Shown here in pieces: positions 44,961 to 54,565 of a stretch of 64,000 nt of DNA. A model generated the notes under the pieces. That model did not search any database. It worked only from the letters and a program-made list of their open reading frames with translations, and was not told the DNA's origin. Numbering within the stretch: position 1 is the stretch's first letter; each line of letters opens with the position of its first letter. The DNA comes from Fictibacillus phosphorivorans (GTDB lineage: Bacteria > Bacillota > Bacilli > Bacillales > Fictibacillaceae): contig NZ_VDZU01000001.1 of assembly GCF_007673525.1 (NCBI RefSeq), positions 3,050,055-3,114,054 on the forward strand, written 5' to 3'. Made by a program: the position numbers and the translations under genes.

Positions 44961-45449
44961 CTATACTAATCGTGTTTGCTTAACCTTTTTCTCATGATGT
45001 AATAGCCATTCTTTTCTCCATAAACCTCCCGCATAGCCTGTTAAGCTCCCGCTTGAACCTATAATTCTATGACAAGGAACCACAATACTTAACTTGTTCT
45101 TTCCATTGGCATTCCCTACCGCCCGAACCGCTTTTTCTTTTTGAAGCGTGATGGCAATATCTCGATAAGAGGCGGTTTCTGCGAACGGAATATCAACCAG
45201 TGAATTCCAGACTGTGTGTTGAAAAGGAGTACCGCTATATTGGAATGGAACCGTAAAAATTTGCCTTACACCTTGAAAGTATTCTATAAGTTGGTCCCGG
45301 CAGGCTAGAAGAACAGCAGGTATCTCGTCTTGATTCTCAAGCGCTTCCTCTTTTTCTAAGAAAAGAATGGACTGAACAACGTCTTCGGTTCCTAAAATCT
45401 CGATCACGCCTATAGGAGATTCTAACTCTACTCTATACTGTTTACTCAT
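44961..45449 (-). CDS. ogt: Methylated-DNA-protein-cysteine methyltransferase
   Basis: 162 residues from ATG 45449 with GGAGG upstream; it overlaps the alkA-like gene by 8 bases. Active-site motif SIVVPCHRIIG with acceptor Cys126, preceded by the helix-turn-helix YRDIAITLQKEKAVRAVGNANGKN that inserts into DNA. It removes O6-alkyl groups from guanine by suicidal transfer to its own cysteine. Third gene of the adaptive-response operon; it corresponds to AdaB of B. subtilis. Confidence 0.93.
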   Translation of the reverse strand: MSKQYRVELESPIGVIEILGTEDVVQSILFLEKEEALENQDEIPAVLLACRDQLIEYFQGVRQIFTVPFQYSGTPFQHTVWNSLVDIPFAETASYRDIAITLQKEKAVRAVGNANGKNKLSIVVPCHRIIGSSGSLTGYAGGLWRKEWLLHHEKKVKQTRLV

Positions 45450-46335
45450 ATAACGACCTCCATAAATAAAAAGTTGCGTATGCTTCCCATCCACTCCAAT
45501 TTTGCGCTTGGTTCTTTAATTCTTTTATTGTTGGCTTTTGCTGCCATTTCAACTGTTTCATCACGGCATTCTGCAGCCCTACATCAGCTACTGGAAATGC
45601 ATCGGTCTTTAGTAAACATTTCATCAACACATAATCCGCTGTCCAAGGCCCGATTCCTCTGAGCGAAATAAGGTGCTTAGCAGGATCTTCAGAAGATCTC
45701 AATATTTCCTTCGACAGTCGACCTTCCACTATTTCTTTTGCTATACCAATCACATATTCCGCTTTTCGCGTGGTAAATTGAAGATTTCTTAAATCATCAA
45801 CCTGAAGATTTGCGATGATTTCAGGAGATGGATATGCCCAGTATTCATTCTGATGAAGGACTAACTTCTTACCAAAGTTCTCAACCAACCTCTTCTTCAG
45901 AGTATAGGCAAATGTTAAGTTGATCTGCTGTCCCATGATTGCCCAAGTCAACGCTTCAAAAAGATCTGGAATCCCGATCATACGTAAACCATAATATCGT
46001 TCTACGAGCGGCTGTAATAGACTATCTTCTGAAACAGCTCCATAAAATGATGAAAGATTTTGATTCAGGTCAAACCAATTCCCTAAAAATTCAACGACCG
46101 TTTCCATGTTAAGTGGTTCCTTATCTGGAAACTCGATTATGAGCACGTGATCTTTGTAGCTGATCTTGATCAAGATCAGCTCAGCATTCGCCATGATTAC
46201 TTTGTAGATGTTGTTCTCATGTATGTGATGAAGAATTTCTAAGGGTGATCTCTCAAGAAAAACCAAACATTCTCTATAGGAGAATTCTAGCGGTAACTCT
46301 ATCATTAATTTCCCATCAAATACATTCCATCTCAT
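45442..46335 (-). CDS. alkA: DNA-3-methyladenine glycosylase II (AlkA type)
   Basis: 297 residues. HhH-GPD superfamily: AlkA-like N-terminal beta-sheet domain (~1-110), AIMGQQINLTFAYTLKKRLV, helix-hairpin-helix ISLRGIGPWTADYVL with the catalytic aspartate following in AFPVADVG. It excises alkylated purines from DNA. Starts within four bases of the end of adaA and overlaps the ogt gene, so all three are translated in one unit. Confidence 0.92.
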   Translation of the reverse strand: MRWNVFDGKLMIELPLEFSYRECLVFLERSPLEILHHIHENNIYKVIMANAELILIKISYKDHVLIIEFPDKEPLNMETVVEFLGNWFDLNQNLSSFYGAVSEDSLLQPLVERYYGLRMIGIPDLFEALTWAIMGQQINLTFAYTLKKRLVENFGKKLVLHQNEYWAYPSPEIIANLQVDDLRNLQFTTRKAEYVIGIAKEIVEGRLSKEILRSSEDPAKHLISLRGIGPWTADYVLMKCLLKTDAFPVADVGLQNAVMKQLKWQQKPTIKELKNQAQNWSGWEAYATFYLWRSLYE

Positions 46336-46907
46336 AATTCGTTTCCTGTTGTTTCTTTTGATTTTCGGTAGTCACTTGGTGAACAATCTTTATACGTACG
46401 AAACGTTTTATAAAAGTTAGAGGGGCTTCGAAATCCTGATTCAAAGCATATCTCAAGACATGTTTTTGAAGTATTCTTTAACAGGTATGCCGCTTTATCG
46501 ATACGAATATTCTCCACATATTCTCGAGGCGTAACATTCATTTCTTCTTTAAATAATCGTTCGAGATAGAATGGGCTCACCCCAGAGTAGTTCGCTACAT
46601 CTTGTAAAAGAATTTTTTTATGATGGTTATTTACTAAATAACTAGTTGCTTTTCTAATCAGATTGATTTGTGGACAATGTTCGATCTCTGGCTGACATCT
46701 TTTACACGCTCGATAGCCTGCTTCTTCACATTGAGAAATGGAGTCATAAAATGCTACGTTTTGCTTTTTAGGTTTTCGCGAACGACAAGATGGACGGCAA
46801 TAAATCTTTGTTGTTTTTACAGCTGTATAAAAAAGGCCATCATATGACCTGTTACACTCCATAATCTTATCCCACATCTCATCAAACGACATCTGTATGG
46901 TACTCAC
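46332..46907 (-). CDS. adaA: Ada methylphosphotriester methyltransferase/activator (AdaA)
   Basis: 191 residues. N-terminal Ada zinc domain with four cysteines Cys37, Cys41, Cys68, Cys71 (KIYCRPSCRSRKP ... RACKRC), then AraC-type helix-turn-helix (SPFYLERLFKEEMNVTPREYV). It takes methyl groups from DNA phosphotriesters onto Cys37, which turns it into an activator of its own operon. GTG 46907 start with GGAGG nine bases before it. First gene of adaA-alkA-ogt; a separate transferase domain for O6-methylguanine is on the ogt gene, as in Bacillus. Confidence 0.94.
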   Translation of the reverse strand: MSTIQMSFDEMWDKIMECNRSYDGLFYTAVKTTKIYCRPSCRSRKPKKQNVAFYDSISQCEEAGYRACKRCQPEIEHCPQINLIRKATSYLVNNHHKKILLQDVANYSGVSPFYLERLFKEEMNVTPREYVENIRIDKAAYLLKNTSKTCLEICFESGFRSPSNFYKTFRTYKDCSPSDYRKSKETTGNEL

Positions 46908-47034
46908 TGACCCACACCTCCATAAATCATCTTTCCATCATTTTAACAATTTCAACCTAATAAATCGTCCTCATTCTTGCTGTTATGGTCTTTTTCATTC
47001 AGCGTTCAATAAATATCCTAAAACAACGGTATAC

Positions 47035-47062
47035 AAAAAGAGTGACGATCCGCCACTCTCAT
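47035..47062 (-). terminator. Terminator of the MFS gene
   Basis: Minus-strand AGAGTG and CACTCT arms around nine bases, followed by TTTTTG. Confidence 0.7.
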
Positions 47063-47073
47063 TTACCCTGTAT

Positions 47074-48291
47074 TTACTTGATCGATGCTAGTCTTCCCTT
47101 CTTTTTTGACCCGCTCTTAGTCTTATATTGATAATAGATGACTGTTGCGATGAAGAAAGATGTAATACCAAACCCTATGACCATTTTATGAAATCCAATC
47201 GTATCTAGGAACAATCCTGTTAACAGCATCAGAACTTGAAAGATAATATTATCAACCATCCCTTTTATAGAGAAGAACCTGCCGTGATAGTCTGACGGGA
47301 CATCCGTTTGGAAAATGGTAGTTACGACAGGAAACAGCGTTCCAGCAGCAAGACCAAATAATCCAAAAGAAAGAACTGACATGGTTGGATGATCTGCTAA
47401 GAACAGAGATGTGTGTGCAGCAGCGATAATGAATGTAATAGCGAACATATAGCTTAACTTCGGATTATCTCTAAAGAATTTCTTTGATAAAAACGTTCCA
47501 ATGAATACACAAACGCCCTCAGTCGTATAAAGAATTCCTTTAATACCGGCATTATCCTGCAACTCACTAATCTCAATCACCATTAAGTTGAATCCAGATA
47601 AAAATAGGTAAGCTGGAATCAATAAAAAGATACCATACACAACTTTACGTTCGTTCTTTATAATGGGATACAATTCTTTAAGCGTTCTAAAGAAGTTATC
47701 CTTTTTGCCTGATGGATCTAATTTCTTTGGCTGTTCATCCACATCTAAAAAGAAAGTAGAAATAAGAAGGATCACATACGAAATAAGTGTGACCGTGTAC
47801 AAAGAAAATAGCGACATGCCAACTAGCATCACTCCGCCGAGTGCAGTGCCTACGATTCGAGATGCAGTAAAGATGTTCATATTCACACCATTAGCATCTA
47901 AAAGTTCTTCTTTTTTAACGATCAACGGCAACATGGTTTGCATGGCAGGCTGAGAGAACGTACCAGAAATACCGATAACAAGTGTATAGACCACCATCCA
48001 CCAAACATTGTTATATGCGATCGCCAAATACATAAAGAAGATAGCTGCACATCGAGCAAACCCAGCATAGATCAATATCTTTTTCTTATTGCTGCGATCA
48101 ATGATTCGACCCGCCATCGGCGCAAGAAAGATTCCTACTAGGAACCCAGCTAAAATGATTAAAGCCTGCAAAAAAGAGGACTCAACATTCATCTGCAAAA
48201 ATTCAAGATTCCCAATAATACCTACCCATAGACCTGTACTAGATACAGCCAGTCCAAACATTAAAATTAAAAAATTCCGGTTTCTCCACAT
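47074..48291 (-). CDS. MFS transporter (12 TM)
   Basis: 405 residues with twelve hydrophobic segments and MFS motif A GRIIDRSNKKKILIYAG between TM2 and TM3. The N-half resembles the multidrug/enterobactin-exporter-like group (MacAB/Bcr-type not indicated). Substrate unknown. GGGGAAC precedes ATG 48291. Single gene divergent from topB. Confidence 0.88.
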   Translation of the reverse strand: MWRNRNFLILMFGLAVSSTGLWVGIIGNLEFLQMNVESSFLQALIILAGFLVGIFLAPMAGRIIDRSNKKKILIYAGFARCAAIFFMYLAIAYNNVWWMVVYTLVIGISGTFSQPAMQTMLPLIVKKEELLDANGVNMNIFTASRIVGTALGGVMLVGMSLFSLYTVTLISYVILLISTFFLDVDEQPKKLDPSGKKDNFFRTLKELYPIIKNERKVVYGIFLLIPAYLFLSGFNLMVIEISELQDNAGIKGILYTTEGVCVFIGTFLSKKFFRDNPKLSYMFAITFIIAAAHTSLFLADHPTMSVLSFGLFGLAAGTLFPVVTTIFQTDVPSDYHGRFFSIKGMVDNIIFQVLMLLTGLFLDTIGFHKMVIGFGITSFFIATVIYYQYKTKSGSKKKGRLASIK

Positions 48292-48441
48292 GTTCCCCTT
48301 CTCCCCTCAGTCATACCGAAATCATTATAATGATAAACAAAATATATATTTCACAAAATAAAATAGACTCACTATTCAGTATACATCATTTAAAAATGTT
48401 TCAGAAAAATAATCAGTCATTTTCAGCTTATTTTTTCTCTC

Positions 48442-48450
48442 TGTTATAAT
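48442..48450 (+). promoter_or_regulatory. topB promoter, extended -10
   Basis: TGTTATAAT (48442-48450) is an extended -10 (TG-N-TATAAT) 31 bases before the topB ATG; no clear -35. Confidence 0.65.
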
Positions 48451-48481
48451 GACAAGAGTAGAAGTTTGAAAGGGGTACACT

Positions 48482-50578
48482 ATGAAACAATTAATCCTTG
48501 CTGAAAAGCCAAGCGTGGCGCGCGATCTTGCCCGTGTTCTAGGCTGCAAGCAACAGAATAAAAGTTATATTGAAGGACCAAAACACATCGTTACTTGGGC
48601 ACTCGGACACTTAGTTGAGCTAAAGATGCCAGAAGACTATGACAAGCAATATAAACAATGGCGCTTGGAAGACCTTCCGATTATTCCAAACCATATGGGA
48701 CTAAAAGTTATCCGACAAGTTAGCCACCAGTTTCGTGCGGTTGAACAACTTTCTAAACGAAAAGACATTAGTGAGCTTGTAATCGCAACGGATGCTGGAC
48801 GTGAAGGTGAACTTGTCGCTCGCTGGATCATGGAAAAAGTAAGATGGCAAAAACCAGTAAAACGTTTATGGATTTCTTCTCAAACAGACAAAGCCATTCG
48901 AGATGGGTTCAATCAGCTCAAACCTGCTAAACAATATGACAATCTTTATCAATCTGCCGTTTGCCGTTCTGAGGCAGACTGGTTGATCGGACTGAACGTT
49001 ACAAGAGCGTTAACAACAAAGTATAATGATCCGCTATCTGCTGGTCGTGTTCAGACGCCGACACTTGCGATGATCCTAGATCGCGAGCAAGAGATTAACG
49101 CTTTCCAGCCGAAAGATTATTGGACGATTGATGCGACAATCGGTATGTTAAGGGCATCATGGGAACATAACGGAGAGAAGCGTCTATTTGATGAGAAGAA
49201 AGCAACAGATATCGTTGCAAAAGTAAAAGAGCAGCAAGCCACAGTGGCTTCACTTCAGAAGAAAGAAAAAACAGAGGCGCATCCGATGCCTTACGATCTT
49301 ACTGAACTGCAACGTGACGCGAACCGTCGTTTCGGTTTCTCTGCTAAGAAGACCTCTTCAGTACTGCAAAAACTTTATGAACAATACAAGCTTGTTACGT
49401 ATCCAAGAACAGATTCCCGCTACTTAACAAAAGATATGGAAAATACGATGTATGACCGCCTTCAAGGAATGTCTTCTGGATACCGTGAAGAAGTGCAGCC
49501 CTTGTTAAAACAAAAAGGAAATGTGGTCGCAAAGAAAGTATTTAACGATTCAAAAGTGACGGACCACCATGCGATCATTCCGACTGATGAACCGTTACAC
49601 TTAGGTGATCTTGATAACGATGAGCGTAAACTTTATGATTTAATCGCACGCCGATTCCTTGCTCTATTTTACCCTGCGTATCGATCGGAAACGTTGACCG
49701 CTACATTAAACGTTGCGGGTGAAACATTTATGGCCCGTGAAACGCTAGTGCTTGATCCAGGATTTAAAGTGCTGTCTGGTAAAGAAGAAGATAGCCCGCG
49801 TGCACTAGCTCATTTAAAAGAAGGGCAATCCCTTTCTGTTAAAGAAGTAAATGCGGAGAAAAAGCTCACTGAGCCGCCTTCCCGTTTTACTGAAGCTGAC
49901 CTTTTATCTCGTATGGAAAAATACAGTCTAGGTACACCTGCAACACGGGCTGATATCATTGAAAGACTGCTAGGATCTGAAGTGCTTGATCGTAAAAACA
50001 ATAAGCTGCATCCTACTCCAAAAGGAAAACAGTTGATCGATCTTGTGAATGATGAGCTGAAGTCACCTGAACTCACGGCTAAATGGGAGCAAGACCTTGA
50101 AGCCATCGCACGTGGAAAAGGAAATCCAAAACAATTTCTAGAGAACATCCGTAAACAAACAAAACAGCTTGTAATGGAAATCAAGACGAGTTCGCAGGAA
50201 TATAGAGCACACAATCTAACGGGTTCCAAGTGTCCAGAGTGCGGAAAACTTTTAAAAGAAGTAAAAGGCCGTGACGGCAAAGTGCTTGTCTGCTCGGATC
50301 GCGAGTGTTCGTACCGTCGACGTAAAGACCCTAAGCTATCAAACCGACGCTGTCCTCAGTGTCATAAGAAGATGGAGCTTCACAACGGAAAAGCAGGCAC
50401 TTATTTTCAGTGTAAACCATGTAATGTAGTGGAAAAAGCAGACGATAAGAAAAAGAAGGTTACAAAGCGAGAAGAACGCCAGCTGCTCAAAAAATACAGC
50501 ACAAACAACAAAGAGGACGAAGGCTTTGGAAACAGTTTGGCTGATGCATTAAAAGCAGCGATGAAAGATAAAAAATAG
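48482..50578 (+). CDS. topB: DNA topoisomerase III
   Basis: 698 residues. Toprim domain (KQLILAEKPSVARDLARVLG; acidic ATDAGREGELVAR, ~101-114), catalytic core with active-site Tyr307 (VTYPRTDSRYL), and a C-terminal zinc-finger region with Cys pairs (CPECGKLL ... CSDREC ... CPQCHKKM ... CKPC). The enzyme transiently cleaves single strands to resolve recombination and replication intermediates. Slightly shorter than B. subtilis TopB because of a shorter C-terminus. AAAGGGG precedes ATG 48482. Confidence 0.95.
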   Translation: MKQLILAEKPSVARDLARVLGCKQQNKSYIEGPKHIVTWALGHLVELKMPEDYDKQYKQWRLEDLPIIPNHMGLKVIRQVSHQFRAVEQLSKRKDISELVIATDAGREGELVARWIMEKVRWQKPVKRLWISSQTDKAIRDGFNQLKPAKQYDNLYQSAVCRSEADWLIGLNVTRALTTKYNDPLSAGRVQTPTLAMILDREQEINAFQPKDYWTIDATIGMLRASWEHNGEKRLFDEKKATDIVAKVKEQQATVASLQKKEKTEAHPMPYDLTELQRDANRRFGFSAKKTSSVLQKLYEQYKLVTYPRTDSRYLTKDMENTMYDRLQGMSSGYREEVQPLLKQKGNVVAKKVFNDSKVTDHHAIIPTDEPLHLGDLDNDERKLYDLIARRFLALFYPAYRSETLTATLNVAGETFMARETLVLDPGFKVLSGKEEDSPRALAHLKEGQSLSVKEVNAEKKLTEPPSRFTEADLLSRMEKYSLGTPATRADIIERLLGSEVLDRKNNKLHPTPKGKQLIDLVNDELKSPELTAKWEQDLEAIARGKGNPKQFLENIRKQTKQLVMEIKTSSQEYRAHNLTGSKCPECGKLLKEVKGRDGKVLVCSDRECSYRRRKDPKLSNRRCPQCHKKMELHNGKAGTYFQCKPCNVVEKADDKKKKVTKREERQLLKKYSTNNKEDEGFGNSLADALKAAMKDKK

Positions 50579-50582
50579 ATGA

Positions 50583-50650
50583 AAAGCTAACTTCCGAGAC
50601 TCAAAACTAGCATGTCATTGCTGTTTTGACTCATGAAGTTAGCTTTCTTT
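50583..50650 (+). terminator. topB terminator
   Basis: AAAGCTAACTTC (50583-50594) pairs with GAAGTTAGCTTT (50635-50646); the loop contains a second short hairpin CTCAAAAC/GTTTTGA. T-rich tail. Confidence 0.85.
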
Positions 50651-50688
50651 AATTTAGGGTAATTTGAATTTGTACGCTTCAAACGTTG

Positions 50689-50856
50689 ATCTGTCCGATT
50701 GCATAACGAATCTGTCTGATTAGAGTGTTAATCTGTCCGATTGAACGAGTAATCTGTCCAATTCGAGCATTTATCTGTCCAATTGAACGAGTAATCTGTC
50801 TAATTCGAGCATTTATCTGTCCGATTGAACAGTTAATCTGTCCAATTCCCAAGTAC
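50689..50856. repeat. 21-bp tandem array (eight units, ATCTGTCC-headed)
   Basis: ATCTGTC recurs at 50689, 50710, 50731, 50752, 50773, 50794, 50815 and 50836, exactly 21 bp apart. The unit is ATCTGTCC(A/G)ATT plus a variable tail. Tails alternate between GAACGAGTA and CGAGCATTT, giving a higher-order 42-bp period. It lies between converging topB and phosphatase genes. The frame across it is open only because 21 is a multiple of three. Confidence 0.92.
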
Positions 50857-50873
50857 GCTCTTCTTACTCAATC

Positions 50874-52559
50874 TTACTCTATCCTGAATGATGCAGAAGC
50901 TACTGCATCATAACCGCTTCCATAGAAATAAACCATTTTATATGTGGATCCTTGTTTGTAACGTGCTGCATTTACATTGTTTTTCGGATTGTACGTAAAT
51001 TTGCATGTTCCTCCACTAACCTCGGTGTACTGCCACCAAATCGATTCCACCTCACCAGGATTTTCGTTTACTTCATACAAACCAACCCAGTCACTCTTAG
51101 GAGCTCTAACCCCTTCCACAACCACATCTAATGTTTCCTCTATACCGCTCACTTTCTCTTTTGATAATGTGATTCTTATTGGCTCACCTTTCTTTGTTCT
51201 GCCTATGGCCTTGATTGAATTCGTACTGATATTTCCATATGCATCGAGTGCAAACACTTCTATATCATACGTTGTAGATGGAGCTAACCCTTCAAGGTTC
51301 AGCATAAGAGGATTAGGAACAGGATCTTTATAGAACTCCGAAAAGCCTAAATATTCTTTCGCCACCTCTTTAGTCTCTATATTTGTAACGATAACTTTAT
51401 AATCATGAACGAGTAGATTGTCTTTTGCTTGTGTAAACATAATTGAAAGACTAGTAGCTGATGTCATGTCGTTCGCAATAGAAAGCATCGCATCGTTTGT
51501 AAAAAATGGTGGTTTCTTATCTTTTCTAGCATCCGTATATTTAAAACTATTCTTATTGGCAGGAACACTAATTTCAAACGGTTCACCTGTCCAATCATTA
51601 TTATGGATATCACGGCGGTTAATTAACACCTTATTCTCATACACTTCGACGATTAAAGCTTGGTTTAGAATATCTGCTCCTTCAGGAACTTCTCCTTGTA
51701 TACGTCCAGCGTCCAGCCATAGATACGCGCCAGTTGAAGTACCGATCGTTGTAAAATCTTTTTGGTGAATAATTCTAGGATCATCTAATGGATAGTGTGT
51801 GTGGCCTGAGAATGTAATGACTTGCGGATATTTTTTCAACGTATCGTAGAATAAATCTCTATTTGCCGTAAAGCCCCACTCACTTCCGTACATGGTATCT
51901 TTGATCGGCTGGTGATGGAAAACAAAGATGGGTTTCTTCGGATCATCGGTATGTGCTTGCTTTAACTTTTCAGACATCCATTTGATTTGTTTAACAGAGA
52001 ACGTACCCTCTGTCACCCCATCCTCAGTCCCAAGCACAATAAAATGATACCCTTTGATAATCTTGTGATAGTAGATTGCCGGCATTTTAGTTACTTCTAA
52101 AAAACGTTTTTGTGCATCAACCTCTGGTAAACCGTTCCAATAATCATGGTTTCCAATTGCAATCAGCGAAGCAGCTTTTGATTGTTTATTTGTTTCATAG
52201 GCCGTTTTAAACTTCTCAAATTCCTGTACTAGACCATTGTCTGTTAAGTCACCTACTACAGCAAATGCATCTTGCTTAGGAACGAGTTGGTTTAATTGTT
52301 TGAGAGTCTCTTTAAATTTATTGAAGGTTTGATTGGACGTTTCATTCATATGTACATCACTGACAACTGGAAAAACAAGTATTGGCTTCTTGCGACTCAC
52401 TTTTTTACCACTATCAGCTAGCACGTCGAGTGAAGCCATTGGATTTATAAAAGTTAACCCTAGGGAAAGTCCAGCTACCTTTGTTGTGCGTTCAATAAAC
52501 GTTCTACGCGTAATCTTAGATTTTTGGTCTAGGTGCTGTTCATCAAAGGAATTCGTCAT
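50874..52559 (-). CDS. Tat-exported metallophosphoesterase
   Basis: 561 residues. Twin-arginine signal KITRRTFIERTTKVAGLSLG at ~14-35. Calcineurin-like metal site in order: FPVVSDVHMN (D-x-H), VVGDLTDNG (G-D), IGNHDYW (G-N-H-D), FVFHHQP and FSGHTHYPLDD (G-H-x-H). A C-terminal fibronectin-like region (~390-470) follows and then a beta-rich tail ending SFRIE. A predicted phosphatase or phosphodiesterase folded before export. Its promoter has a PhoP-type box, and it is adjacent to phoD, so it is likely a phosphate-starvation enzyme; the substrate is unknown. Confidence 0.88.
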   Translation of the reverse strand: MTNSFDEQHLDQKSKITRRTFIERTTKVAGLSLGLTFINPMASLDVLADSGKKVSRKKPILVFPVVSDVHMNETSNQTFNKFKETLKQLNQLVPKQDAFAVVGDLTDNGLVQEFEKFKTAYETNKQSKAASLIAIGNHDYWNGLPEVDAQKRFLEVTKMPAIYYHKIIKGYHFIVLGTEDGVTEGTFSVKQIKWMSEKLKQAHTDDPKKPIFVFHHQPIKDTMYGSEWGFTANRDLFYDTLKKYPQVITFSGHTHYPLDDPRIIHQKDFTTIGTSTGAYLWLDAGRIQGEVPEGADILNQALIVEVYENKVLINRRDIHNNDWTGEPFEISVPANKNSFKYTDARKDKKPPFFTNDAMLSIANDMTSATSLSIMFTQAKDNLLVHDYKVIVTNIETKEVAKEYLGFSEFYKDPVPNPLMLNLEGLAPSTTYDIEVFALDAYGNISTNSIKAIGRTKKGEPIRITLSKEKVSGIEETLDVVVEGVRAPKSDWVGLYEVNENPGEVESIWWQYTEVSGGTCKFTYNPKNNVNAARYKQGSTYKMVYFYGSGYDAVASASFRIE

Positions 52560-52599
52560 TTTATTCTCTCTCCTATCAAGATGTTAATCCTACATGAAA

Positions 52600-52652
52600 A
52601 GTATATTGATAAAATATAAACCCTTGATTACAGATAAGTTAATCATTGTTAA
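52600..52652 (-). promoter_or_regulatory. Pho-box promoter of the metallophosphoesterase gene
   Basis: Minus strand: TTAACA-N4-TTAACT (52637-52652), two PhoP half-sites, then eight bases to a poor -35 ATCAAG (52623-52628), 17-bp spacer and -10 TATACT (52600-52605). A weak -35 preceded by direct repeats is typical of PhoP-activated promoters. Confidence 0.65.
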
Positions 52653-52732
52653 GATCACGCTGTGAATGCAAGCACGTTAGATAAAAATTCATTCATTTAC
52701 ATTCAATCATTACACATATACCAACCAAACAA

Positions 52733-52766
52733 AAAGAAGGATGGATTATAACTTTCCATCCATCCT
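52733..52766 (-). terminator. phoD terminator
   Basis: Minus-strand TGGATGGA and TCCATCC arms around a ten-base loop, followed by TTCTTTTTG. Confidence 0.7.
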
Positions 52767-52775
52767 CTCCTAATT

Positions 52776-54524
52776 TTATTGAGTAGCTTCTACACCGGAT
52801 TTCTTCATCTGCTTCTCATGCGCTTTACCATGAGCACGGTTTCGATCTTCTTCTACTTCGCGAGATACCTTAACTCCTTCTGCAACCTTCGCTGCGCCCA
52901 CCTGTTGGAGACCATTCTGATCTTTTTGATAGACAAATGAAGCACGCGTTGAGATAGCAGCACCTGGTGACGTTACGAACGGGACGACTCGATAATCAGT
53001 TCGCCACTCTTCAGGAGTAACCGTACATCGAACATAGCCTCGATAATCGTTGAAGAATTTAATATGAGGATTCAATCCTAATATCTTATCTGTATCAGAA
53101 CGTTTATCAGCACCATTCCCACCAGATGTAATGGATGTTCCAACAAATTCAGCTCCAATTACATTAGAGGATGAATTATTGTAATCCGCTTTTAGGTCAC
53201 AAGCCCAGCTTGCATGTACATCCCCTGTTAATACAATTACATTATTTAAATTCTTTGATTGTACAAAATTTGTGATACGTTCACGAGATGCCGTATACCC
53301 GTCCCATGCATCCATACTCAACCGAGGTGCATCAGCTGTACCATAATTTCTTTGTGCAAAGAATACTTGCTGAGCTAGAACATTCCAATGCGCTTTAGAG
53401 TTCCCTAGGTTTTGAAGCAACCAGCGTTCCTGTTCACTTCCAGTTAACGTTCGATTCGGATCTTGAGATTCTGGAGTTGGCGGTTTACTTCCGTCTCCGT
53501 TCGCTTGATCGTCACGATATTGTCTTGTATCCATTACATTGAACATCGCTAAGTTTCCATATGTGAAATCTCGATAGAGCATCATATCCGCTCCGTGCGG
53601 CAGGGATGAACGACGAAGTGGCATGTGTTCATAATACGCTTGATAACCGGCAGCACGACGTTTGACAAATGCTTCAACAGACTGTCCTTTTTCAGGAATC
53701 ATATTTGCATAGTTGTTCTCCACTTCATGATCATCCCACGTTACCACCCAAGGAAATGCTGCGTGAGCTGCTTTTAAATTGCCATCAGAACGATACTGAG
53801 CATGTCTGTTTCGATAGTCTTGGAGTGTCATAATCTCAGGACCGCTATGTGTACGAACATTGCCAGATGGTGATATATATTCATTAGGTCCGTACTCATA
53901 TATGTAGTCGCCAAGATGAACAACAAAATCCAAATCTTCTTCTGACATATGCTGATATGCAGTAAAAAAACCATGTTCATATTGCTGACAAGATGCAAAT
54001 GCAAAAGTCATGCTCTTCACATTCGCACCTTTTCTAGGGAGTGTCTTTGTTCTTCCTACAGGACTGAACTCATATCCACTTTTAAACCGATAAAAGTATA
54101 CATGGTTGGGTTTAAGTCCATCTACTTCAACATGAACAGAGTGCGCTAAATTAGGACGTGCTAGTTCTGTTCCCTTCTGTACAACCTTTTTGAATCGTTC
54201 ATCTTCTGCGATCTCCCATTTTACAGGTACAGCTTGATTTGGCATCCCTCCGCCATTCAATGGATCTGGTGCTAACCTTGTCCATAAAACAACGCTGTCT
54301 GATAAAGGATCACCTGAGGCTACACCTAACGTAAACGGATAATTTCTAAATGTTGGTGCTGCGTTCACTTCGTAACTGCCTAGCGACTGAGCAATTGTGA
54401 GACCCAGTGAAATTCCTGCAATTTTCCCGGCACCTGAAAGAAATGTTCTCCGGTTCAGTTTGTTTTTTTTTAAGCTGTCTTCCGTGAGCTTCTTAATCCA
54501 TTCATCCATCGGTCTTTCATCCAT
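52776..54524 (-). CDS. phoD: Alkaline phosphatase/phosphodiesterase D
   Basis: 582 residues. Tat signal KLNRRTFLSGAGKIAGISLG (~20-40). N-terminal sandwich domain then the PhoD catalytic region: VVHLGDYIYEYG, VTWDDHEVENNYA, FNVMDTRQYR, VLTGDVHASWACDL and VGTSITSGGNG. These ligands hold Fe3+ and Ca2+ in B. subtilis PhoD, which degrades wall teichoic acid and other phosphodiesters. Unlike B. subtilis, no tatAd-tatCd follows. The promoter has a PhoP-type box. Confidence 0.94.
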   Translation of the reverse strand: MDERPMDEWIKKLTEDSLKKNKLNRRTFLSGAGKIAGISLGLTIAQSLGSYEVNAAPTFRNYPFTLGVASGDPLSDSVVLWTRLAPDPLNGGGMPNQAVPVKWEIAEDERFKKVVQKGTELARPNLAHSVHVEVDGLKPNHVYFYRFKSGYEFSPVGRTKTLPRKGANVKSMTFAFASCQQYEHGFFTAYQHMSEEDLDFVVHLGDYIYEYGPNEYISPSGNVRTHSGPEIMTLQDYRNRHAQYRSDGNLKAAHAAFPWVVTWDDHEVENNYANMIPEKGQSVEAFVKRRAAGYQAYYEHMPLRRSSLPHGADMMLYRDFTYGNLAMFNVMDTRQYRDDQANGDGSKPPTPESQDPNRTLTGSEQERWLLQNLGNSKAHWNVLAQQVFFAQRNYGTADAPRLSMDAWDGYTASRERITNFVQSKNLNNVIVLTGDVHASWACDLKADYNNSSSNVIGAEFVGTSITSGGNGADKRSDTDKILGLNPHIKFFNDYRGYVRCTVTPEEWRTDYRVVPFVTSPGAAISTRASFVYQKDQNGLQQVGAAKVAEGVKVSREVEEDRNRAHGKAHEKQMKKSGVEATQ

Positions 54525-54565
54525 ACTTGATGCAACCCCTTTTAAATGAATTTAGTACAGGTTTC

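Noticed and set aside
50689..50856. CRISPR array
   Set aside because: Repeat units are contiguous with no unique spacers and no cas genes are in the window.
50725..50913. Plus-strand frame across the 21-bp array
   Set aside because: It stays open only because the repeat unit is a multiple of three; the product is a 7-residue repeat and there is no ribosome site.
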